Assembly (NCBI RefSeq): GCF_954871325.1
Contig: NC_088777.1
Coordinates: forward strand, 35,007,366-35,071,365
Origin: Gordionus sp. m RMFG-2023
Lineage: Eukaryota > Nematomorpha > Gordioida > Chordodea > Parachordodidae
Length of the DNA stretch: 64,000 nucleotides
Direction: 5' to 3'
Shown here: one piece after another, positions 34,764 through 44,973 of the stretch
Layout: each line of letters begins with the position of its first letter
Position numbering within the stretch: the first letter of the stretch is position 1
Program-made: the position numbers and the translations under genes
The notes under the pieces: model-generated
What the model was told of the DNA's origin: nothing
Seen by the model: only the letters and a program-made list of their open reading frames with translations
Database searches by the model: none

Positions 34764-35776
34764 ATTTGGAATGCATTTTATGTTATATAGGATTATATTT
34801 AAAATTGAAATACTCCTAATTGCTAAGATAAATCCAATTATTATATATACTAGTAGAAAGCCCGTCAAAAATAACTGGGAATGAGATTTTTATTCATTTT
34901 TTTACGATAGATGTCATGCCAGATCCAAGCTCAAAATATTAGGAAGCATATAATTATTAAAAAGTTTATCCAGCCCAGCTCAACCCTTAATAATTTGTTA
35001 AAGATATTCCCATGTCAGGTGCAAGCTAATATAAATTTTGAGGTTCCAAGCCCAGTCGTATCCAATATAATTTTAAAAATTTTTTCCCACCTCGGAGATA
35101 GTTAAATTTTTAATTGATTTCATCACATGAAGGGGAATTATCAGATTTACTAATTAGTCTAATATGGAAAAAAAACATGTAAATTCTGTATTAAGGAAAA
35201 CTGGGAAGGCCTGGGCAACCACTTATTAGAGAATCATGACAAATAAAATGAAAATAAACGACTCTTATACTTTTTTGTAATATGATCAATTAAAATTATA
35301 TCTAAAAAATATTTGCTAAGATAAATCCAATTATTATATATATTTTACTAAAAGATATATATATATTTCATATAAATTTTGTTTTTATAATAATAATTTA
35401 TAGAAATAATTTAAAGGTGATGAAGAACAGGTACAAAGGGAGAGTAAGTGGTTAGAATGGGTGAAGATATAGGTCAGAATAATGATTAAATTTATTTTTA
35501 AAAATTTATAAATGTAAAAAATTGGTAAAGCATATTTTTGTCTATATTCAATAAGAAATAAGATCTAATTATTTTGTTAGTGATATTGTATAAGTGCCCA
35601 AACTCTCAAGGGAAGCAACTTGTCATAGTTTCATTATTTTCTAGCTTGGATTTCTTTTATACTATTTTGAAAAGAAAATTTATAAACGATTATAAAAAAA
35701 TTATATATTTTTAAATTATCGCGCGATAAAAATATTGGTTTATTGTTAGATAAATATTATACTGTCATAAATAGAG
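34764..35776. other. Non-coding stretch with one repeat end
   Basis: At 34850-34900 the words 'atatactagtagaaagcccgtc' and 'ataactgggaatgagattttt' match the end of the repeat family at 51419-53347 (TACTAG...CCCGTC ... GGGAATGAGA). The rest is A/T-rich without coding potential. Confidence 0.45.
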
Positions 35777-35790
35777 TTATTATTGTATCA

Positions 35791-36100
35791 GGTCAATATA
35801 GCAAAACTTTTATCGTTAAACACTTTTTCGCGAAACTTTATCGCGAAAATTATTTATAGCGAAGGTAATATCGCGAAACCAAATTTGCGAATTTTTTTCT
35901 GCGAAATATTTATAGCGAAGACAATTTCGCGGAGCCATTGTGGCGAATTTATTTCCACGAAACCTTAACCGCGAATTCATTAGAGCGAATACATTTTAGC
36001 AAAACTTTTTACGCGAATCCTTTACAGGGAATTTTTAACCGCGAATATATTTGCGCGAAGTCATTATCGCAAGCGCATTACCGCGAAACAATAAATATAT
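35791..36100 (+). repeat. Terminal array of short GCGAA repeats (left)
   Basis: About eighteen loosely periodic words of the form (T)ATCGCGAAA, ATAGCGAAG and TTGCGAATT, spaced 15-22 bp apart. The same words appear inverted at the right end of the foldback element (TTCGCTATAAA, TTCGCGGAAAAG). CG dinucleotides are concentrated here while being rare in nearby DNA. Confidence 0.8.
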
Positions 36101-36479
36101 TGTGAAAGCATTTATTTAAAGGAAAACAACATATTGTTATTTGATGTTTTTTAATAAAAAATAATGATATGCTACTGTAATATTATTTTGTTACAATTTA
36201 TTAGTAATTTTCACCCAATTTTAAGCAAAAAATATTTTATGAAGTTCAAAAAAATTTTAAATCTTCTTTGTAAATAAATCTTTTTGAGGAATTCTTTTGT
36301 GAAATTTATTATAAATATACAATCTTTTAGGTAAAATCTTTTATAGTTTTTTTTTTTTTTTATCATTTTTGTAAAATTATATTTTTTAAGTATATTAAAA
36401 GAGGTGGGTTTTTTAAATAATATTTTTTAAAATATTTATATTTAACTTATTTATGTTATTTTATATGATCTTTTTAAGG

Positions 36480-37650
36480 AAAATAATTTATGTAACAATT
36501 GTCATATTCGTTATTTTTTAATATTTTTGAAATTTTTTGACTCAAAAGGGTTAAAATATCATTTATAAGATGTTAAATTATAAATTCAATGAAGTTGTTC
36601 CTTGGAAAAATGACAATTATCATAATCGGTATTTTTAAACATAAGATTTTTTTGACGCTAAATTAACAAGTTAAATTAAAATTTCAACTAAGATATACCA
36701 TATAAAAGTGACAATTGTCATAATCCTTATTTTTAAAGTTTTTTAAATTTTTTTGGCGTAAATGGGCTAAAATAAGTATTGTTAACATGTTCTAATAAAA
36801 CTTCAGTGAAGACGTACCATATATAAGGTACACTCGTCATAATCCTTTATTTTAAGGTTTTTAATTATTTTAACGCAAATGGGTAAAAATATAGATTGTA
36901 AACATGTAAATTAAAATTTCATGAAGATGTACCATAGAAAAGGAACAATTGTCATCGTTATTTTTCAAGTTTTTTAATTTTAAGTATTGGTAGCATGTTT
37001 AAATAAAACTTCAGTGAAGATGTACCCTTGATAAGTAACAATTGTCTTAATCTTTATTTTTAAACTTTTTTGACGTAAATGGGCCAAAATAAATATTGAT
37101 AACATGTTATAAAACTTCAGTGAAAATGTACCCTAGATAAGTGACAATTGTCATAATCGTTATAAGTTTTTGCATTGTTTTGACAATTGTTACGTTATTT
37201 TTAAAGTTTATTGAGTTTTTTTTAACCAAAATGGGCAAAAATAAGTATTCTGCTAGAATTTTTAAATAAAACTTCAGTGAAAATGTACCATAGATAAATG
37301 ACAATTAATCATATTTTATAACTTTTTTGATGTAATTGGGTTAAAATAAGTATTACTCATGTTTAAATAAAACTTTAGTGAGTTTTTTGAATCTTTTTGA
37401 CGCAAATGGGTAAAAATATAGATTGTAAACATGTTAAATTAAAATTTCATGAGGATGTATAAAAGAAAAGTGACAATTGTCGTAATCGTTATTTTTAAAG
37501 TTATTTGATTATTTTTGACGCAAATGGGCAAAAGAATAAATTGCTAATATGTTAAAATAAAATTTCAGAGAAGATGTTACCATAGATAAGTGACAATTGT
37601 TATGATCATTTTTTATAAAGTTTTTGAATTTTTTTGCAAATGGATAAAAA
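36480..37650 (+). repeat. Tandem array, ~115-bp unit carrying palindrome TGACAATTGTCA (left arm)
   Basis: About ten units, each with 'gtgacaattgtcataatcg' followed by 'ttatttttaaagttttttga', 'gacgcaaatgggcaaaaata', an A/T spacer with 'aacatgtt', and 'acttcagtgaagatgtacca'. The 12-bp TGACAATTGTCA is a perfect palindrome, intact in many units and mutated in others (starts near 36498, 36611, 36711, 36829, 36941, 37026, 37140, 37470 and 37589). Confidence 0.85.
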
Positions 37651-38189
37651 TATAGATTGCAATCCATTTATATATGTTTATAAAATTCAAAATCTTAACA
37701 TTAAATTTATAGGATGTTGATTGTATCATATTGCTAAATAATATTCATATGGTTTTAAAGTTCTTTTTTTATAATCCTACCCTGAATTCAGACTCAGCAC
37801 TATTTTGCCACGAGTCAACAAAAATATTTGCTAACTGTGAATGCAGGGTTACACATTTTAATAGATGTTGAATTAAAATTTATTAATTAAAGGAATAAGA
37901 TTGTGAATCCCTATATTAAAAGTTTAGAATTTAACATGAGTTACAACTATATTTAATAATCAATTTGCATATTTTTATCAAATTTAAGCAGGATAAAAGG
38001 GACAACGATTATGAGCATTAAAATTTCTATTTGTTTTTTTGCTTCGACAAATGGTACTAACAAATTTCTCAAAAAAGAGAAGCTAAAGATAGAAGATTAT
38101 TATAATTAGCACTTTTCTGAATTATAAATTTAAACAAAATATCTTTTTTTTAATGGTTTCTCAAAAAAATATTGGAAAACTTTAAAAAT

Positions 38190-38645
38190 AACTATTATGA
38201 CAATTGTCACTTTTCTATGGTATGTCCAAGAAATTTTATTTAACATGTTTACAATCTATAGTTTTACCCATTTGCATCAAAAAAATTTAAAAATAACGAT
38301 TATGACAATTGTTACTTTTCTATGGTACATCTTCATGAAATTTTAATTTGTTTACAATCTATATTTTTATATTTGCGTCAAAAATATTCAAAAGACTTTA
38401 AAAATAAGGATTATGACAAATGTCACTTATCTAGGGTACATCTTCACTGAAATTTTATTTATACATGTTAACAATACTTATTTTACACCATTTATGTCAA
38501 AAAAAAAATTAAAAACTTTAAAAATATATGATAAGTGTCATTTTAGAGTCAATAAAAATCTAATGTTTAAAAATACCGATTATGATAATTGTCATTTTTC
38601 AAATGAACATCTTAAATAACGATTATGACAATTGTCACATTAAAT
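38190..38645 (-). repeat. Tandem array with TGACAATTGTCA (right arm, inverted)
   Basis: About five units of the same ~115-bp repeat in opposite orientation: 'attatgacaattgtcacttttctatggtacatcttcatg' near 38205, 38303, 38413, 38580 and 38624. Fewer units are present than in the left arm, so the arms are unequal. Confidence 0.8.
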
Positions 38646-38966
38646 TATTTTCCTTAAAAAGTTCATATTAAATAACATAAATAAGTTTAATATAAATATT
38701 AAAAAAAAAAATTATTTAAAAAACCCATTAAAAATAGATAATTTTACAAATGATTTTTAAAAAAAACTATAAAAGATTTTACCTGAAAGATTGTTTATAT
38801 ATAATAAAATTCACAGAATTTCTCAAGAAAGATTTATTAACAAAGAACATTTAAAATTTTTATCAACATATGTTCAAAAATGTTTTAGAACTTCAAAAAA
38901 TATTATTTGCTTTAAATTTTAGGCATGAAAATCACTAATAAATTGTAACAAAAAAATATTACAATA

Positions 38967-40132
38967 CAGTGAAACGATACACATGTTTAAATATACTATA
39001 AAAGGGGGTAAACAAAATAAGATTTTATTTTTAATAGAATAAAGATTGAAATTAAATATGGACAAGCAATTAATTAAGAAGATTTATAGTTGATTAATCA
39101 TTATAAAAAAAATGTGTTAAAATTTAATTCAAAATAAAAAATTAAAATACTTACATATTAATTATTTTTAATTTTTCTTAAATAATATAAAAAAAAATGT
39201 TTAATATAGAATCTTTATTATCCAATAGTAATACTAATTTTTCCAATTTAAATGAAAACTCCCAATCTTTGTCGAGATTAAAGACCACAAAGAATACACA
39301 AATATTGGAATAAAGAAAAATTAGATATAGTTACCAAAATGTTATCAATGCCGGAAAAACAACAAATGAAAATAAAAGACATCGCAAAATATGTCTAAAG
39401 GTTGGATTGAATACCTACCACCTTATTCACCTCAGTTAAATCCCATTGAAAATTTTTTTGGAGTTTTGAAAAATAAATTTAGAGCAATCAATCCCCGCCC
39501 TAATTCAAGAGATGAAATTGTTAGGAATATTATTCAACTCTTACACGGATTTATTCCTTATGATTTCACTAACTTATTTGGAGTTGGGTTATCGCGGGCA
39601 ACTGATTAATTAGGTAATCTTTATAATCGATTTGTATTAATAATTATAATATTAACTCTTTTAATTTCTAAAAAGGTACCAACATCAAATTCGTGGAAAA
39701 ATGGAATATTTTGATAAATTATAATTATATTTTTTATGTATTAAATTATTTTATCGAAATTATTATAAAAGTTTATAGTGTTATCATATTTTTATCGAAA
39801 TAAATGGATATACAATATAGATTACATTTAAGAAATTCTAAAATATTTTCAAATATTAAAAAGACTTTTTACAAAAAATGATTTAGAATTTTATGAAATT
39901 TAATCAAATATCTTACTTGAGCATTCTCAAAGAAAATAAAAAAAAAATTCATTTTTCATCACAAATTATATATATATGTAACACATTTCTTTTTATAATG
40001 ATTAATCAACTATTAATCTTCTTAATTAATTGCTTGTCCATATTTAATTTCAATCTTTATTCTATTAAAAATAAAATCTTATTTTGTTTACCCCCTTTTA
40101 TAGTATATTTAAACATGTGTATCGTTTCACTG
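38967..40132 (+). mobile_element. Tc1/mariner-superfamily element, internally deleted
   Basis: Ends are CAGTGAAACGATACACATG and its inverse CATGTGTATCGTTTCACTG, each bordered by TA (38965-38966, 40133-40134). Terminal inverted repeats are ~153 bp and almost identical (two or three differences by eye), suggesting recent mobility. It interrupts the right arm of the foldback element: the left arm at 36125-36180 shows the matching sequence without the insertion ('gcatatcattattttttatt' next to 'attacag'). The 1166-bp body keeps only parts of a transposase. Confidence 0.85.
39197..39609 (+). pseudogene. Tc1/mariner (IS630-like) transposase, deletion derivative
   Basis: From ATG 39197 the N-terminal part reads MFNIESLLSNSNTNFSNLNE... 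and stops near 39314. A shifted frame gives KEKLDIVTKMLSMPEKQQMK and IKDIAKYV, a helix-turn-helix start. This runs directly, near 39392, into the C-terminal end of a DDE domain: YLPPYSPQLNPIENFFGVLK, with the closing Glu/Asp region conserved in Tc1 and IS630 transposases, and a TAA at 39607-39609. The middle of the catalytic domain is missing, so the copy is non-autonomous. Confidence 0.75.
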
Positions 40133-40734
40133 TAATAGCATATTATTTTTATTATTAAAAAACATGAAATAAAAGAAATGCATTTTCATATTATTTTATA
40201 ATAATCATATTTAATTTCATAATTATAATAATAAAAAATATTAAATCATATCATATGTTTTTGATAAATAAAATACCAACATAAAAAACATAAATAAAAT
40301 AAATTATTTTAATAAAAATAAATAAATAATAATTAAATAGTTTTCGCTATATTGTCTTTGCGATAATGACTTCGCTATTATTAATGAAGAATTTTGAGAC
40401 ACTTCGTTTAAATGATTTTGAGATAGGGTCGTAGTCATAATAATTTATTATCAAAATTTATTGTTTAACAAAATAACTAAAATAATTATTATCAAAATTT
40501 TACAAAACTAAAAAAGTTTATATTAAAAAAAATTTCAAAATTATTTTAAACATAAAAAAGTGTGTATTAATAAAGATTTTCAAAATTATTTTATAGAAAA
40601 AATAAAGTACATATAAACTATAAAAAATTCGTCCCTTTTATAGGGAAAATAAAAGGCGCAATTATAAATTAAAATTAAATTGGCGCAAAGTTAAAAAAAG
40701 AACGTTTTTGTGGAAACGAGTTGTGTTAGTTTTA

Positions 40735-40875
40735 TCGTACATAATTGGGGATAAGACCTACCCCCCTATATTTCCCGAAACTCAAAGTATACCTTGGTAT
40801 GCAGGGTGGTCTCCCGGACCCAACGGTTCATATTTTCGGTTCACCTTACTGAGGACTCCTAAAGTAAGAAATCCA
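40735..40875. other. C+G-richer patch inside the right end of the foldback element
   Basis: About 140 bp ('cctacccccctatatttccc' ... 'gggtggtctcccggacccaacggtt' ... 'ggttcaccttactgaggact') stands out against A/T-rich flanks. It has no counterpart in the left arm, where the GCGAA array is continuous, so it belongs to a ~700-bp insertion or extension (about 40400-41105) of the right end. No frame or family recognised. Confidence 0.4.
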
Positions 40876-40929
40876 GTAAAGTGAGAGAAAACACAAAAGC
40901 CATATGTTTTACTTTCACTGTGTTTAACT

Positions 40930-41105
40930 TAAAACAAGAGAGGGACCAAAAAGAGAAACCTTTTTTCAACTTTCATTTTATTGTAAACAAAGGAGGGGTA
41001 TTAAAAAACTTTATTTAACTTTAACATAAACAAAAGAGGGGGATTAAAAAACTTTTTCATCTTAACCATAATAAAAGAGGGGGATAAAAAATTTTTTTTT
41101 TTTAT
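40930..41105 (+). repeat. Tandem repeat, ~50-55-bp unit with AAAAGAGGGGGATAAAAAA
   Basis: Four units share 'ataaacaaaagagggggatt' followed by 'aaaaaactttttcaacttta'. It lies between the G+C-richer patch and the right terminal GCGAA repeats. Confidence 0.7.
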
Positions 41106-41273
41106 CTTTAACAAATTCGCTATTAAAGTTTCGCTCTAATGTATTCGCTTTAAAGGTTTTGCGATAAGGGTTTCGCTATAAAAAATTTGCGATATTGTCT
41201 TCGCGGAAAAGTTTTCGCTACTGTGGATTTGGGATAAAAATTTCGCTGAATTGACATGGAACCTTTATTATTG

Positions 41274-42940
41274 CTTAAAATACACAGTTAAATTTGTAAA
41301 GCGGTGAACGGAAGGGAACACTTGGAAATAATATTTTAATTCGAACTTAATTTTGACAAAAAATACATAATTTAAACCCCATGATTAAAATAGTAAAATC
41401 AAGCTGAGAATAAAACATGATTTAAAATCAGAGTCCCAAAAAGATGTGTGAGAAGAATTCCGGAAAAGGGAAAAATTTAAAAAAAGAAGGAGGAAAATAA
41501 TTCGTAAGTTACGATAAAATAAAACATTAAATATTTTTGTCACGTGATAGTAAAAAAACCTCTTTTTATATTATTATCACTAGTAATATAGTATAGTAAC
41601 ACACCTCACACATAGTTGACAATTATGCTATTTCATATATAACATTGTAATACAATAATAAAATTCCTTTTTAGAAAAATATTTAATGCTTAACTTACCT
41701 TTATAAATATTATATACCTAAAATATATGTTATAGGATAAGTATAGTAAAAGGGTTCCGACAATCACAAAATGGCGGTAAAAATTGTATTTTTTTTATTA
41801 TATAAATAATAAATTATCTCTGTGCAAGGATATTTTTTTATTTCAAATATTTATATTATTATTAATTATAACAAGTTCGATAAAAAGATTGATAAAAAAA
41901 AATTAAAATTATTGTTTCCTTTAATCTTTTTTATTCCTATTGTGTTTGTTTGTGTACATCTATTCATAGTCTTTCAAAATATTTCTTTGGCTACTTGGAA
42001 AAGGAATAAAGAGTTTTAAAATATCTTAGAATGAAATCAAACTAATAAGAGATATCCGTGGGGGAGATAAAAGAAATAATAATCGAAATTGTTTTGTTTA
42101 TATACTATTTCTATCAGAGGGCTGCAGGGCCTGGACCGTTAAGAATTTTTGCAAAATTTATAAGGTCGATTATTTAGAAAAATTATTAATAAATTTCAAC
42201 ATTTTGTGGAAAGTCAGCGTTAAATTTTTTTTGTACAAATTTTCCGGCTATCACATTTTAAATTATATATCTAATTTTTTCCTAATGTCAATTAAGGCTC
42301 TTTTACCTTGCCAGGTCAAAATTTCAAATAGCGAAAGAAATTTTTTTGCGGACAGCGTTTTTTTAAGCTTTATTTAAAATTAGTTTGGTTTAGACGGATA
42401 ATTTTTTAAATAATTTTATTAATATTCGGGCTGGTTGGACTCAGGCATAAATTTTTAGAATATGTTGGGCTGAACGGGATATAAATTTTTAAATAATTAT
42501 AAGGGCCAGATGGTCTCGGACTTGGTTTTTTAATAAAAATTGTAGCACCCAAAATCTACTTAAATTTTAAACATTCCAAATATATTTTTATAATTTTTTT
42601 GATATTTTTCTTTTTTTAAAAAAATGTTCAAGCGCTGATTAAAATAAAAAATAAGAAAAAACAAGATCTTTGTGGGGAATTACTAAAATTTTAAATAACC
42701 TTTTTTTAAAACATTGATGCTCCCTTATTTTTTTTATTAATATTATTTCCATAAATAATTTGTCAAAATTTACTTTTATCATTTTTTGTCGGCCAAAATT
42801 TACTCTATTCTTCAATTCCACTAAATTTATTTTTATAAGTATAAGAAAATTCAAAGTATAAAAAAATATATTGATAAAGCTGCTAACTAATTATACTTGA
42901 ATATGTCAGAAACTAACCTAAAAGAAGTGCTTTTTAGAAA
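41274..42940. other. Non-coding stretch
   Basis: A/T-rich DNA without supported genes. Open frames at 41822-42019 and 42639-42854 are Lys/Ile/Phe-rich, as expected of random A/T-rich sequence. At 42390-42540 there are 'cgggctggttggactcagg' and 'gggccagatggtctcggac' words of the degenerate G+C-spotted repeat type seen elsewhere. Confidence 0.45.
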
Positions 42941-43053
42941 AATTTTACAATTAACTTTTGAACTTTATATAATTTATTTCCATAGATTTATTATAATTAT
43001 GTGACTGCCAAAATTGTCTAATATTAATAGGGTATATTTTTATATGCTGGAAT

Positions 43054-44965
43054 CAGGGTTGCCAGATGCGATTTAAACGTAATTCTCTCGATTTTATGTC
43101 AAATTTTTTACTCAATCACGTTTTTTTTACACTTCATACTTTTCTCACGTTTTTTGAGCAAATTGCATTAAAATTTTTTCAAAATATTTTTAAAAACAAA
43201 TATAAAGTCTTAAATTAATTTTATTTTCAAATAGTTAAAAAAATTGTAGTATTTGTTAATAGTCCAACCAATCATTTGCATTAATCAATATTTAATTTAA
43301 GAGCCCTATTTAGGCATTATCCTTAAATTTAGCACTTTATTAAATAGCATAAATTTACCAGTACAATTTGAAGATGTCTTAGCTATATAAACAAGTTCTT
43401 ACTTCTTATCAAAAAATTTAAGAATTCTTTAAATTTAAAAATTCACCAAAATTTTTAAGGGAGAGGCTTTGAATTACAAAAATAAATCAATGTTTGCAAA
43501 AAATAATATAGAAATACGATATGATCAGGGGTTCGAACCGAGCCGAAACCCGGAGAAGAAAATCGGGGTTTTTGGGGAAAAATCTAAACCCGAACCGAAC
43601 CTGAACCCCGTTTATAAAATTTTAAAAACCCCGAACCGAACCCGGGAATTTTATTTGAACCCGGATTCAATCGGGTCAGTGTACTGTTTAATATCATATA
43701 AGATATTTGTATAATTGTAAATAAAATATTAAAATTTTATTGAGATTTTATCAAATTTCCAATTAATTAAGTGTTAATAAATTACAACTTAATTCATTTA
43801 CGCTATTTTAAAATTTTTTTAAATTTATTCCCAAAGATTTCTATTGGAGTGTTAATAAATTTTAAATAAATAAATTCATTTACGCCATTTTTTAATTTTT
43901 AACTTATTTTCAAAGATTATTAATTAGAGGAAAATGAAAGTGAACAGGTCAAAGTAAAAATTATTATATTGAATATTGTTAATTTAAAGAAATACGTCTA
44001 AATAAAATTTTTAAAATTGATGCATGACTATGCTTTGTATTTTTAACTATATTTTGCCTATAAATAAAATAAAAAATTTATTTTTTATACAAAATCTATG
44101 TCTAGTATTTCAATTATGATTTAAATATATAATTATTTCAAAAATTCTTAAACCCTAGCTGAAACCGGAACCAAATCCGGGTTCAAAAATGTTTCCCTGA
44201 ACCGAACCGCCGAACCCATCTATTATTTTAACCTTAAACCGAACCGAGCTCGAGCAAAATTCTTGCCGGATTTTCATCCCTCGATATGATATTATAGATA
44301 ATATAAGGAAAATCCTATGATATTATAAAATGCCCGCATTTGATGAATTTCAAAAAATTACCATTTATTATAAAATACCAAATATAGATTCAGATATTCC
44401 CTTTGAGGAATATTCACATTATGTTTCGATTACTAAGACAAATTATCCAAAATCAATCACATGAATAGGAAAAATGGATGGATTTCCGTTCAAATAAAAA
44501 CTCTCATTTAATATGAAAATATGCAATTTTATATTTTCCATATCACACTCAAGTGCGTCATCAGAGTTCAGCTTATTACTGCTAGGCGAAAGGAACGCAA
44601 CAAATACAATTATCTTCATTAGAAGCTAGAGTTTTCAGCCTATCTTCATAGCGCCGAAGAAAATCTTAAATGCTCTTTTAAAATCATTCATAAAATATAA
44701 TATTTATATTTTGTTATATTTATAAATCTTGGAAAATAATACATCATAATAATTATTAATAATAAATCAATTAATAAATATTAAATTTATATTATCTTAA
44801 AAATCTTGTTGCATTAAATATAATATATTAAATATGATGAGTATGCTATATTGATAAACCTGGGCGAAGGCCTGGCAAAAGCGAACCAAAGGCCCACAAA
44901 TTGGGGCTATAGGGGTCTTATAAAAAAAACTCACTTTTTGGAGTGAAAAATATATGGCAACCATG
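43054..44965. mobile_element. hAT-type non-autonomous element, 1.9 kb
   Basis: Ends are CAGGGTTGCCAGAT and, reversed from the right, CATGGTTGCCATAT. A perfect 8-bp target duplication GCTGGAAT flanks it (43046-43053 and 44966-44973). The interrupted host sequence is recognisable: 'atgctggaatacatttcc' is part of the TGTTAGCGGC MITE family and is read continuously at 46244-46262. It contains another hAT insertion (43526-44281). No transposase frame was found inside. Confidence 0.8.
43526..44281. mobile_element. hAT-type MITE nested in the 43054-44965 element
   Basis: This 756-bp element starts CAGGGGTTCGAACCGAGCCG and ends TTTTCATCCCT. It is flanked by a perfect CGATATGAT on both sides (43517-43525, 44282-44290). 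The ends are rich in 'gaaccgaacc' / 'cccgggaa' words on both sides, which produces the apparent coding frame at 43469-43714. A related fragment is at 715-785. Confidence 0.78.
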
Positions 44966-44973
44966 GCTGGAAT

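Larger units (their letters stand above)
35786..41264. mobile_element. Foldback-type DNA element, ~5.5 kb, with modular inverted arms
   Basis: Both ends carry GCGAA-rich short repeats in opposite orientation (left 35791-36100; right 41110-41255 and 40345-40400). Ends align as GTCAATATAGCAAAACTTTTATC against, reversed, GTCAATTCAGCGAAATTTTTATC. Inside these, the arms (36480-37650 and 38150-38700) are built of ~115-bp units in opposite orientation. A possible 9-bp target duplication TTATTATTG flanks it (35777-35785, 41265-41273), which would suit a Mutator- or FB-like foldback element. The spacer 37650-38150 has no gene. A Tc1/mariner derivative (38967-40132) interrupts the right arm. No transposase belonging to the outer element was found. 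Confidence 0.7.

Noticed and set aside
36480-37650. Possible CRISPR-like array
   Set aside because: Repeat units are ~115 bp, diverged, contiguous and inverted in the other arm; eukaryotic foldback structure, no unique spacers.
43469-43714. Open frame rich in Pro/Asn/Glu
   Set aside because: Produced by the repeated 'gaaccgaaccc' words at the end of the nested hAT MITE.
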